Assembly: GCF_029948125.1 (NCBI RefSeq)
Contig: NZ_JASAMB010000002.1
Span: forward strand, 388,479 to 452,478
Source of the DNA: Catellatospora sp. KI3
Lineage (GTDB): Bacteria; Actinomycetota; Actinomycetes; Mycobacteriales; Micromonosporaceae
Reading direction: 5' to 3'
DNA length: 64,000 bases
This document shows, piece after piece, positions 26,795 through 34,737 of this stretch. Both the position numbers and the translations under genes were made by a program. The notes beneath the pieces are model-generated. The model was given only the letters and a program-made list of their open reading frames with translations. It made no database searches and was not told the origin of the DNA. Positions within the stretch are counted from its first letter, which is position 1; each line of letters begins with the position of its first letter.

Positions 26795-29700
26795 ATGACA
26801 CCTCAGTCCCGCCCTCCCCAGCCCGCCAGCCCGCTCGTCGAGCTGCGGCGACGCGTCGACCAGCTGATGCCGGCCGACCGGCGCCGGCTCGCCCGGCGCC
26901 TCGACGGCGTACGCAAGGTCCGTCCCGGCGAGGCGCTGGACGCCGCCGTGACGCAGATCACCGAGGCGGTGGCGCAGGCGGAGCAGAAGCTCGCGGCGCG
27001 GGCCGCGGCGGTGCCGCCGATCACGTACCCGGACGAGCTGCCGGTCAGCCAGAAGCGCGCGGACATCGCCGCCGCGATCCGCGACCACCAGGTCGTGATC
27101 GTCGCCGGTGAGACCGGCTCCGGCAAGACCACGCAGCTGCCGAAGATCTGCCTCGAACTGGGCCGGGGCGTGCGCGGCCTGATCGGGCACACCCAGCCCC
27201 GGCGGCTGGCCGCCCGCACGGTCGCCGAGCGCATCGCCGAGGAGGTCGGCGTGCCGCTGGGCGGCACGGTCGGCTGGAAGGTGCGCTTCACCGACCAGGT
27301 CGGCGACCAGACCATGGTCAAGCTGATGACCGACGGCATCCTGCTCGCCGAGATCCAGCACGACCGCACCCTGTCGCAGTACGACACGCTGATCATCGAC
27401 GAGGCGCACGAGCGCAGCCTCAACATCGACTTCATCCTCGGGTACCTCAAGCAGCTGCTGCCCAAGCGGCCGGACCTCAAGGTGGTCATCACCTCGGCGA
27501 CGATCGACCCGGAGCGCTTCGCCGCCCACTTCGCCGGGCCGGACGGTCCCGCGCCGATCATCGAGGTCTCCGGCCGGACGTACCCGGTCGAGGTCCGCTA
27601 CCGGCCGCTGGTGGTCGAGGGCGATGAGGAGGACGGCGACTCCGAGCGCGACCAGATCCAGGCGATCTCCGACGCCGTCGACGAGTTGGCCACGGAGAAG
27701 GCCGGTGACGTGCTGGTGTTCCTCAGCGGCGAGCGGGAGATCCGCGACACCGCCGAGGCGCTGCGCAAACGCAACCTGCGCCACACCGAGATCCTGCCGC
27801 TGTACGCCCGGCTGTCCACCGCCGAGCAGCACCGCGTCTTCCAGCCGCACACCGGGCGGCGCATCGTGCTCGCCACCAACGTCGCCGAGACCTCGCTGAC
27901 CGTCCCGGGCATCAAGTACGTCGTCGACCCGGGCACGGCCCGCATCTCCCGGTACAGCAACCGGCTGAAGGTGCAGCGGCTGCCGATCGAGGCGGTGTCG
28001 CAGGCCTCGGCCAACCAGCGCAAGGGCCGCTGCGGCCGCACCTCGGACGGCATCTGCATCCGGCTCTACGACGAGCTGGACTTCGTCAACCGGCCCGAGT
28101 TCACCGAGCCGGAGATCCTGCGTACCAACCTCGCCTCGGTCATCCTGCAGATGATCTCGCTGGGCCTGGGCGACATCGCCGCGTTCCCGTTCATCGACCC
28201 GCCGGACCGGCGCCACATCGCCGACGGCATGGACCTGCTGCACGAGCTGGGCGCCCTGGAGGCGCCGATGCGCGGCGAGCCGGGCCGGCTCACGCCGCTC
28301 GGCCGCCGCCTGGCGCAGCTGCCGGTCGACCCGCGCCTGGGCCGGATGGTGCTGGAGGCCGAGAAGAACGGCTGCCTGAAGGAAGTTCTGATCATCACGG
28401 CCGCGCTGTCCATCCAGGACCCGCGCGAGCGCCCCGCCGACCGCCAGCAGGCCGCCGCCGAGAAGCACGCCCGGTTCGCCGACGAGGGCTCCTCGGACTT
28501 CATGGCCTTCCTCAACCTCTGGAACTACGTACGGGAGCAGCAGCGGGAGCTGTCGTCCAACCAGTTCCGCCGCCTGTGCAAGACCGAGTTCCTGCACTAC
28601 CTGCGCATCCGCGAGTGGCAGGACCTGGAGTCGCAGCTGCGCCAGGTGGCCAAGCAGCTCGGCGCGGTGCTCAACACCGTCCCGGCCGCGCCCGCCGCCG
28701 TACACCAGGCGCTGCTGTCCGGCCTGCTGTCGCACCTCGGCTTCTACGACGCGGAGAAGCGGGACTTCCTCGGCGCCCGAGGAGCCCGCTTCTCGCTGTT
28801 CCCGGGCTCGGCGCTGTTCAAGAAGTCGCCGCGCTGGGTGATGGCGGCCGAGCTGGTTGAGACGTCCCGGCTGTGGGGCCGGGTCGCCGCGAAGATCGAA
28901 CCCGAGTGGGCCGAGACGCTGGCGCCGCACCTGGTCAAGCGGCAGTACAGCGAACCGCACTGGGAGAAGAAGCAGGCTGCCGTCGTCGCGTACGAGAAGG
29001 TCCTGCTCTACGGCCTGCCCATCGTCGCCAAGCGCAAGGTGAACTTCGGCCGCATCGACCCGGTGCTGTCCCGGGAGCTGTTCATCCGGCACGCGCTGGT
29101 CGAGGGCGACTGGGAGACCCACCACGACTTCTTCCACGCCAACCGCGACCTGCTGGCCGAGGTCGAGGAGCTGGAGCACCGGGTCCGCCGCCGCGACATC
29201 CTGGTCGACGACGAGACCCTGTTCTCCTTCTACGACAACCGGCTGCCCGCCGACGTCGTCTCCGGCCAGCACTTCGACACCTGGTGGAAGGCGGCCCGGC
29301 GCAAGACCCCCGACCTGCTCAGCTTCGAGAAGTCGATGCTGGTCAACGCCGCCGCGGGCGGGGTCGAGGAGGAGGACTACCCGGACACGTGGCAGCAGGG
29401 GCGGTTCGAGTTGCCGCTGACCTACCAGTTCGAGCCGGGGGCGGACGCCGACGGCGTGACCGTGCACATTCCGCTGCCGCTGCTCAACCAGATCAGCTCG
29501 GCCGGGTTCGACTGGCAGATCCCCGGCCTGCGCGAGGAGCTGGCGATCGCGCTGGTGCGCTCGCTGCCCAAGGCCGACCGCCGCAACTTCGTGCCGGTGC
29601 CCGACTACGTCCGCGAGGCGCTGGCCGGGGTCAAGCAGAGCGAGGAGCCGCTGCTGGCGGTGCTGGAGCGGCAGCTGCGCGCGATGACCGGCGTGGTCAT

Positions 29701-30739
29701 CTCCCGCGACAGCTGGGAGCCGGACAAGGTGCCCGACCACCTGCGGATGACGTACCGCGTCGAGGACGAGCAGGGCAAGACCCTCGCCGAGGGCAAGGAC
29801 CTGCCCGACCTGAAACGGCGCCTGCGCGACAAGGCGCAGCAGGCCGTCGCCGCGGCCGCCGACGACCTGGAGATGCACGGCCTGACGAGCTGGACCATCG
29901 GCCCGCTGGCCCGCACCGTCGAGCGCAAGCGCGGCGGGTACGACGTCAAGGGCTACCCGGCGCTGGTCGACGAGGGTGCGACGGTCGGCGTCAAGGTCTT
30001 CGACTCGACCGGCGAGCAGTGGAACGCGATGTGGCGCGGCACCCGGCGGCTGGTGCTGCTCGCGGCCCCGCCGCCGCTGAAGTCGATCCAGGGCCGACTG
30101 TCCAACCAGGCCAAGCTGGCGCTGTCCCGCAATCCGCACGGCGGGGTCGCGCCGCTGCTGGAGGACGTGGTCACCGCCGCGGTCGACAAGGTCATCATCG
30201 AGGCGGGCGGCCCGGCCTGGGACGCCGACGCGTTCGCGAAGCTGGCCGCCAAGGCCCGCGCCGAGCTGCCGCCGGCCGTCCTGGAGATCCTGCAGCAGCT
30301 GGAACCGATCCTGGCCAGCTGGTACGAGATCGACCGCAAGCTCAAGTCGATCACCAACGTGCTGCTGGTGCGCTCGGTCTCCGACATCCGGGCGCAGCTG
30401 ACCGGGCTGGTCTTCCCCGGCTTCGTGGCCGGGACCGGGCTGCGCCGCCTGCCGGACCTGACCCGCTACCTGCGCGCGATCGAGCAGCGCCTGGCCAAAC
30501 TGGCCGAGCAGCCGCAGCGCGACCGCGAGAAGCTGCTGCTGCTCGAGGACGTCCTGCACGAGTACGACGCGGCGAAGGCGTCCACGCGGCCGGGCGCCCC
30601 GGGCTGGGACACGGTCGTCGAGGTGCGCTGGATGATCGAGGAGCTGCGGGTCAGCTACTTCGCGCAGACCCTCGGCACGCCATACCCGGTCTCCGACAAG
30701 CGGATCTACCGGGCGCTGGCCACCGTACCGGCGAGCTGA
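26795..30739 (+). CDS. hrpA: ATP-dependent RNA helicase HrpA
   Basis: This 1314-aa DEAH-box helicase has Walker A GETGSGKT (105-112), DEAH (202-205), SAT (234-236), the QRKGRCGR motif VI, then the helicase-associated winged-helix and OB domains and a long DUF3418 C-terminal extension. The length is typical of bacterial HrpA. HrpA unwinds RNA and is linked to mRNA processing and ribosome rescue. There is no clear Shine-Dalgarno; TATCCT lies about 10 bases before the ATG, so the transcript may be nearly leaderless. Confidence 0.96.
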   Translation: MTPQSRPPQPASPLVELRRRVDQLMPADRRRLARRLDGVRKVRPGEALDAAVTQITEAVAQAEQKLAARAAAVPPITYPDELPVSQKRADIAAAIRDHQVVIVAGETGSGKTTQLPKICLELGRGVRGLIGHTQPRRLAARTVAERIAEEVGVPLGGTVGWKVRFTDQVGDQTMVKLMTDGILLAEIQHDRTLSQYDTLIIDEAHERSLNIDFILGYLKQLLPKRPDLKVVITSATIDPERFAAHFAGPDGPAPIIEVSGRTYPVEVRYRPLVVEGDEEDGDSERDQIQAISDAVDELATEKAGDVLVFLSGEREIRDTAEALRKRNLRHTEILPLYARLSTAEQHRVFQPHTGRRIVLATNVAETSLTVPGIKYVVDPGTARISRYSNRLKVQRLPIEAVSQASANQRKGRCGRTSDGICIRLYDELDFVNRPEFTEPEILRTNLASVILQMISLGLGDIAAFPFIDPPDRRHIADGMDLLHELGALEAPMRGEPGRLTPLGRRLAQLPVDPRLGRMVLEAEKNGCLKEVLIITAALSIQDPRERPADRQQAAAEKHARFADEGSSDFMAFLNLWNYVREQQRELSSNQFRRLCKTEFLHYLRIREWQDLESQLRQVAKQLGAVLNTVPAAPAAVHQALLSGLLSHLGFYDAEKRDFLGARGARFSLFPGSALFKKSPRWVMAAELVETSRLWGRVAAKIEPEWAETLAPHLVKRQYSEPHWEKKQAAVVAYEKVLLYGLPIVAKRKVNFGRIDPVLSRELFIRHALVEGDWETHHDFFHANRDLLAEVEELEHRVRRRDILVDDETLFSFYDNRLPADVVSGQHFDTWWKAARRKTPDLLSFEKSMLVNAAAGGVEEEDYPDTWQQGRFELPLTYQFEPGADADGVTVHIPLPLLNQISSAGFDWQIPGLREELAIALVRSLPKADRRNFVPVPDYVREALAGVKQSEEPLLAVLERQLRAMTGVVISRDSWEPDKVPDHLRMTYRVEDEQGKTLAEGKDLPDLKRRLRDKAQQAVAAAADDLEMHGLTSWTIGPLARTVERKRGGYDVKGYPALVDEGATVGVKVFDSTGEQWNAMWRGTRRLVLLAAPPPLKSIQGRLSNQAKLALSRNPHGGVAPLLEDVVTAAVDKVIIEAGGPAWDADAFAKLAAKARAELPPAVLEILQQLEPILASWYEIDRKLKSITNVLLVRSVSDIRAQLTGLVFPGFVAGTGLRRLPDLTRYLRAIEQRLAKLAEQPQRDREKLLLLEDVLHEYDAAKASTRPGAPGWDTVVEVRWMIEELRVSYFAQTLGTPYPVSDKRIYRALATVPAS

Positions 30740-30744
30740 CCGGG

Positions 30745-30769
30745 CGCGGGCGCCGTCGAGGCGCCCGCG
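30745..30769. terminator. Bidirectional hairpin terminator
   Basis: CGCGGGCGCC and GGCGCCCGCG form a perfect 10-bp stem around GTCGA, between the convergent hrpA and aldo-keto reductase genes. Confidence 0.7.
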
Positions 30770-30777
30770 TCCGCGGG

Positions 30778-31770
30778 TCAGCGCAGCTCGGCCAGCAGCT
30801 TCTCGACCTCGGCGAACTGGGCCTCGGGCAGCGGGCCCAGGGCCAGGGTGGCGAAGTTCTCCTCCGCCTGGGCGACCGTGCGCACGCCCGGGATCGGCAG
30901 CGTCCACGGGCTGCGGGCCAGCAGCCAGCCCAGGGCGCCCTGGGTCAGCGTCCGACCGTCGGCGGTCAGCGCCTGCCGCACCCGGTCCACCAGGTCGGCC
31001 CACTGCGGGGTCGGCACGCCGTCGGTGAAGTACTGCAGCCACTCCGGCGACTTGCCGCGGATGTCGTCGCCGCCGATCGTGCCCGCGGCGCCGTGGTACT
31101 TGCCGGTCAGCAGGCCCATCGCCAGCGGTCCCCGGTTGATCCCGGCCAGCTCGTGGCGGGCCAGCACGTCGACCATGGCCGCGTTGTCGTGCAGCACCGA
31201 GTGGTCGTACTGGACCGCCGCGCAGTTCGGTCCCGCCTCGGCGAAGGCGGCGGCGCTCTGCGGATCGTCGGTGCTCCAGCCGTACGCCCGGATGCGTCCC
31301 TGGGAGACCAGCTTCTCCAGCGGGTCCACCAGGTCCAGCGCCTGCTCCGGCGGCAGGAAGCCCAGGTGGAGCTGGTAGAGGTCCAGGTAGTCGGTGCCGA
31401 GGCGGTCGAGGATGCCGTCCAGGCAGCTCACCAGGTACTCCGGGGTGCTGTCCACGCCGATGGCCAGGCGCTTGGACTCGTCGAAGGTGAACCCGAACTT
31501 GCTGGCGACGACCACACTGTCGCGCCGGCCGCCCAGGGCACGGCCGAGCACCCGCTCGCTGTGCCCGGCCCCGTAGTTGCTGGCGGTGTCGAAGAAGGTG
31601 ACTCCGAGGTCCAGAGCCCGGTGCACGGCGCGGACCGACTCGTCGTCGTCGACCTCGCCCCAGCCCCACGGCTGTCCGTCCGCGTCCCACAGCGGGCCGC
31701 CGATGGCCCAGCAGCCCAGGCCAAGTGCGCTGACCTCGATGCCGCTGCGGCCCAGTTTCCGTGTCGTCAT
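30778..31770 (-). CDS. Aldo/keto reductase
   Basis: This 330-aa NADPH-dependent TIM-barrel oxidoreductase has the family residues visible in FFDTASNYG (Asp, Tyr), VVASKFGF (Lys) and LYQLHL (His). It is probably a carbonyl reductase. It faces a MerR regulator across only 51 bp. That gap contains a MerR-type operator placed between -35 and -10 of this gene, so it should be induced by the MerR protein. The predicted transcription start coincides with the ATG (leaderless). Confidence 0.92.
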   Translation of the reverse strand: MTTRKLGRSGIEVSALGLGCWAIGGPLWDADGQPWGWGEVDDDESVRAVHRALDLGVTFFDTASNYGAGHSERVLGRALGGRRDSVVVASKFGFTFDESKRLAIGVDSTPEYLVSCLDGILDRLGTDYLDLYQLHLGFLPPEQALDLVDPLEKLVSQGRIRAYGWSTDDPQSAAAFAEAGPNCAAVQYDHSVLHDNAAMVDVLARHELAGINRGPLAMGLLTGKYHGAAGTIGGDDIRGKSPEWLQYFTDGVPTPQWADLVDRVRQALTADGRTLTQGALGWLLARSPWTLPIPGVRTVAQAEENFATLALGPLPEAQFAEVEKLLAELR

Positions 31771-31777
31771 GGCAATC

Positions 31778-31808
31778 AGCCTGACACCTGGAGTGCGCTC
31801 CAGGTCAA
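31778..31808 (-). promoter_or_regulatory. MerR-type promoter/operator of the aldo/keto reductase gene
   Basis: On the minus strand, TTGACC (31808-31803) and CAGGCT (31783-31778) are separated by 19 bp. The spacer is filled by the dyad ACCTGGAGTGCGCTCCAGGT (31786-31805 on plus, 8-bp perfect arms). A 19-bp spacer with a central dyad is the hallmark of MerR-activated promoters. The predicted start of transcription falls at the ATG. Confidence 0.85.
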
Positions 31809-31821
31809 CTACGATATTGCG

Positions 31822-32196
31822 GTGATTCGCTACACCCCCGCCGAAACGGTGCAGCGCAGCGGCTTCAGCCTCGACACGCTGCGGTACTACGAGCGCATCG
31901 GCCTGCTTGAGCACGTCGACCGGACAACCGGCGGCCGGCGGGTCTTCTCCGATGACGACCTGGGCTGGCTCGGCCTGCTGCGCTGCCTGCGCGACACCGG
32001 CATGCCCATCAACGTGATGTGCCGGTTCGCCGAGCTGACCAGGCAGGGCGACGAGACCGTCGCCGACCGGGTGGAGCTGCTCGAGCAGCACAGCGTGGCG
32101 GTCGAGGCCCAGCTGGAACTCCTGCTGCGCCAGCACGGCCACCTCCGCGAGAAGATCGCCCACTACCGCGCGATCCTCGCCCCCGACGTCTGCTGA
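31822..32196 (+). CDS. MerR-family transcriptional regulator
   Basis: This 124-aa regulator has an N-terminal winged helix-turn-helix (SGFSLDTLRYYERIGLL) and a C-terminal coiled-coil dimerisation helix. No conserved metal-binding cysteine cluster is seen (only a few Cys in the body and one at the C-terminus), so it is likely a small-molecule or stress sensor. TACGAT lies 6 nt before the GTG, with no Shine-Dalgarno, suggesting a leaderless message. The adjacent dyad suggests control of itself and the aldo/keto reductase. Confidence 0.93.
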   Translation: MIRYTPAETVQRSGFSLDTLRYYERIGLLEHVDRTTGGRRVFSDDDLGWLGLLRCLRDTGMPINVMCRFAELTRQGDETVADRVELLEQHSVAVEAQLELLLRQHGHLREKIAHYRAILAPDVC

Positions 32197-32210
32197 CGGG
32201 GGCGATGGTG

Positions 32211-32268
32211 CAGTTTCGGGGAAACTGCGCGAATCTTGAACGCTATTCGTGCAGTTTCCCCGAAACTG
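32211..32268. repeat. Palindromic repeat B3
   Basis: Two 17-nt blocks (CAGTTTCGGGGAAACTG and CAGTTTCCCCGAAACTG) are reverse complements of each other, and each is itself an inverted repeat. The inner CGAAT and ATTCG extend the stem. It lies between the convergent MerR and proline-rich genes. Confidence 0.9.
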
Positions 32269-32271
32269 TCG

Positions 32272-33417
32272 TCAGTCCCGCTTGACGGTCTGCTGGTCGG
32301 CGGGGCGGGCGAGCATGACGGTCGACTCGTCGGGCAGCGGCGGCGGCGCGGCCGGGCTCGCGGCAGGCGGCGCGGCCGGGGGGACCGGGACGGTTACGCC
32401 CGCGTCCGGTCCGGCTGCGGGTGCCGTCGGCGCGGTGGGCGACGGCGCGGTGGGCGACGGCGCGGACGCGGCGGGCGGCGCTGTCGGCACCGCCGGGGAC
32501 ACCGGCTGAGTGATACCGGCGACCGGCACGGTCACGCCCGCGACGGGCACGGTCACGCCCGGGACCGGCACGGTCACGCCTGCCTCCGGTGCTGCGGCAG
32601 CGGGCGCCGACGGGGCGGGGGACACGGGCGCCGACGGCGCGGGGGCCGAGGGTGCCGAGGGCGTCATCGCGGCCGGGGGCGGGTTCGGGTTGCGGCGGGG
32701 CAGCGGCGGCGCGTCCGGAAGCGGGGTGAGCGGCGCGGACGGCTGCCGGGGCGGCACCGGCGCGGACTGCGGCGGCACGGGCACCGTCGGTCCCGCGGGC
32801 ACCGGCATCGTGGGCCCGGGGGGCACCGGCATCGTCGGCCCGGCCGGGGCGGCGACCGGGGTCGGGCGCGGGTAGTGCAGCGACGGGGCCGGGATGTCGG
32901 GCAGCGCGTACGGGTCGGCGGGCATCGAGGTCAGCTGACGGGTGGGGTCCGGGGCGGCCCCGGGCTGCCGGTACTGCTGCGGCGGGTACTGCTGGAAGGC
33001 CTGGACCGGGTCGGCGACGCGGCGCCACCGGCGCGGGCTGGTGATGGTGGCCAGCAGCGGCACGCCCAGCAGCACGCCCAGGCCGGTCTGCCCGACGGCA
33101 CCGGCCAGGTGGATGTCGATCAGCGCGAACGTGTCCTGGTAGGACCTGCCGTCCGCGAGCGCCCACGCGCTGGTGCCCAGGAACGCCAGTCCGCCCAGCG
33201 ACGGGCCGACCGGCGACAGCCGCACCAGCAGCAGCACGGCGTAGAGGATGCCCGCGAGCAGCAGCGCGCCCAGCGCCGCGGCCGCGTCGAGGAACGCGTC
33301 GGCGGCACCGCCCGCGGCCATCGTGGTGTTGAACGCGCTGAGACCGGTACCGGTCAGCAGGAAGATCGCGGGAGCGAAGATCAGCGTGAGCAGCAACGAT
33401 CCTAGGTGGCGCACCAT
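32272..33417 (-). CDS. Membrane protein with long Pro-rich, repeat-containing C-terminus
   Basis: This 381-aa protein has about four membrane helices in the first 130 residues, followed by a Pro/Ala/Val-rich tail. The tail holds short tandem repeats (GPTMPVP-type at about 190-210 and GVTVPV-type at about 280-345). The membrane half resembles that of the gene upstream, so the two are tandem paralogues. A tail of this kind may cross the cell wall or bind partners; this is inference. It is 11 bp downstream of its paralogue, so they form an operon. The stop lies next to repeat B3. Confidence 0.65.
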   Translation of the reverse strand: MVRHLGSLLLTLIFAPAIFLLTGTGLSAFNTTMAAGGAADAFLDAAAALGALLLAGILYAVLLLVRLSPVGPSLGGLAFLGTSAWALADGRSYQDTFALIDIHLAGAVGQTGLGVLLGVPLLATITSPRRWRRVADPVQAFQQYPPQQYRQPGAAPDPTRQLTSMPADPYALPDIPAPSLHYPRPTPVAAPAGPTMPVPPGPTMPVPAGPTVPVPPQSAPVPPRQPSAPLTPLPDAPPLPRRNPNPPPAAMTPSAPSAPAPSAPVSPAPSAPAAAAPEAGVTVPVPGVTVPVAGVTVPVAGITQPVSPAVPTAPPAASAPSPTAPSPTAPTAPAAGPDAGVTVPVPPAAPPAASPAAPPPLPDESTVMLARPADQQTVKRD

Positions 33418-33428
33418 GCCTCCGGGTT

Positions 33429-34013
33429 CTACAGGTTGGCCTGCGGCGCGCTCCAGGATGGCGCATCAGCGCCAGGCCTGTGCGCGGGGGTCACCGGAAG
33501 CTCCAATGTGGCTGTCGGCTCCAGCTGCTGCGGTGCCGGGTGCTGCGGTGCGGAGTGCTGCGGTGCCACCGGCTGCGGCCAGCCGGGCTCGATGGTGTGG
33601 ACCGGCTTCGGCCAGGCCCGCCAGCGGCCGGGGCTGAACACCGCGACCAGCAGCAGGGCGCCGACGGCGGCCAGCAGGCCGGTCTGCAGCGGCAGGGTCA
33701 GGTCGGCGCGGTAGCCGCCGATCTTCCAGCCCCAGTCGAGCGCCTGCAGCGTCGCCACCGGCTGCGCCAGGAACCAGGCGGTGAAGCCGAGGTACACCAG
33801 GGCGGTGAACAGGGGGCCGACCGGCGACTGGCGCAGCGCGCCGATGAGGCCGAGCACCAGGCCCGCCCCGGCGAGGACGGCGAGGCCGACCCACATGCCG
33901 GTGGGCACGTCGGGCGACACGCTGACCGCCAGCATGGCCTGGCCCTGTGCGGCGGCGGCCCAGGCGAGCGGTGTGATCACGATTGCGGCGAGGAGGCTCC
34001 ATACGTGACGCAT
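33429..34013 (-). CDS. Membrane protein, paralogue of the downstream gene
   Basis: This 194-aa protein has four predicted membrane helices and a short Pro/Gln-rich C-terminus with APQH repeats. The segment SPVGPLFTALVYLGFTAWFLA matches SPVGPSLGGLAFLGTSAWALA of the downstream protein, as do the SPxRWR turns after the last helix. I do not know a function. ATG 34013 is used; the frame is open upstream only as a shadow of the thioesterase gene on the other strand. Confidence 0.65.
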   Translation of the reverse strand: MRHVWSLLAAIVITPLAWAAAAQGQAMLAVSVSPDVPTGMWVGLAVLAGAGLVLGLIGALRQSPVGPLFTALVYLGFTAWFLAQPVATLQALDWGWKIGGYRADLTLPLQTGLLAAVGALLLVAVFSPGRWRAWPKPVHTIEPGWPQPVAPQHSAPQHPAPQQLEPTATLELPVTPAHRPGADAPSWSAPQANL

Positions 34014-34080
34014 GTGCGGCACCTTACTGTTTTCCGGTTGCGCTGGCATCACGGCCGGAGGCAGGCCGTACGGTGAGGGC

Positions 34081-34593
34081 GTGATCTCTCCGGAGCAGGG
34101 CCGCCCGACCGCGTTCTCGCGGGTCACGCTGAGCCGCATCATGACCAACCACGACGTCAACCTGTACGGCACCGTGCACGGCGGCGTGATCATGAAGTTC
34201 GTCGACGACGCGGCCGGGGCCGCCGCCGCCCGCCACTGCGGCTTCAACTCCGTCACCGTCTCCATCGACGAGATCGCGCTGATGGTGCCCGTACGCGTCG
34301 GTGACCTGGTACACGCCAAGGCGCAGGTCAACTGGACCGGCCGCACCTCGCTGGAGCTGGGCGTCTCGGTGTGGGCCGAGCGCTGGAACGAGGCCGGGCG
34401 CGCGCCGGTCAACGTCGCCACGGCGTACCTCGTCTTCGTGGGCGTCGGCCCGGACGGCGAGCCGCGCGAGGTGCCGCCGGTGCTGCCGGAGACCGAGGAG
34501 GACGAGCGGCGCTTCCGCGAGGCCGAGATCCGCCGCGAGCACCGGCTGGCCCGCCGCCGCGCCATCGAGAGCCACCGCGCCGACCTGCGCTGA
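34081..34593 (+). CDS. Acyl-CoA thioesterase (hotdog fold)
   Basis: This 170-aa hotdog-fold protein has TNHDVNLYGTVHGGVIMKFVDDAAG near its N-terminus, typical of the ACOT/YciA-type acyl-CoA hydrolases, and a charged helical C-terminus. It probably hydrolyses short to medium acyl-CoA. The GTG at 34081 is preferred because TACGGT sits a few bases upstream as a -10-like box and the upstream frame lacks homology. It is followed 144 bp later by acetoacetyl-CoA synthetase. Confidence 0.85.
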   Translation: MISPEQGRPTAFSRVTLSRIMTNHDVNLYGTVHGGVIMKFVDDAAGAAAARHCGFNSVTVSIDEIALMVPVRVGDLVHAKAQVNWTGRTSLELGVSVWAERWNEAGRAPVNVATAYLVFVGVGPDGEPREVPPVLPETEEDERRFREAEIRREHRLARRRAIESHRADLR

Positions 34594-34737
34594 CTGTCGG
34601 CGGCCGACATGCGCGTCCGGTGACCGGTGTGCGCCGGGTACACCGTCCCCGGGCCGCCCGGCCCGGAGAATGATCGGGCGGGCCATGCGGCAGGATGCGA
34701 GTGCGGTGTACGACGGCGTACGCGGGAGGAGATCACG

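Noticed and set aside
25508-31690. Very long minus-strand open frame running through hrpA and beyond
   Set aside because: Only the part up to 26575 has a protein-like composition. The rest is an Arg/Gly/Ala-rich antisense frame caused by GC-rich codon bias.
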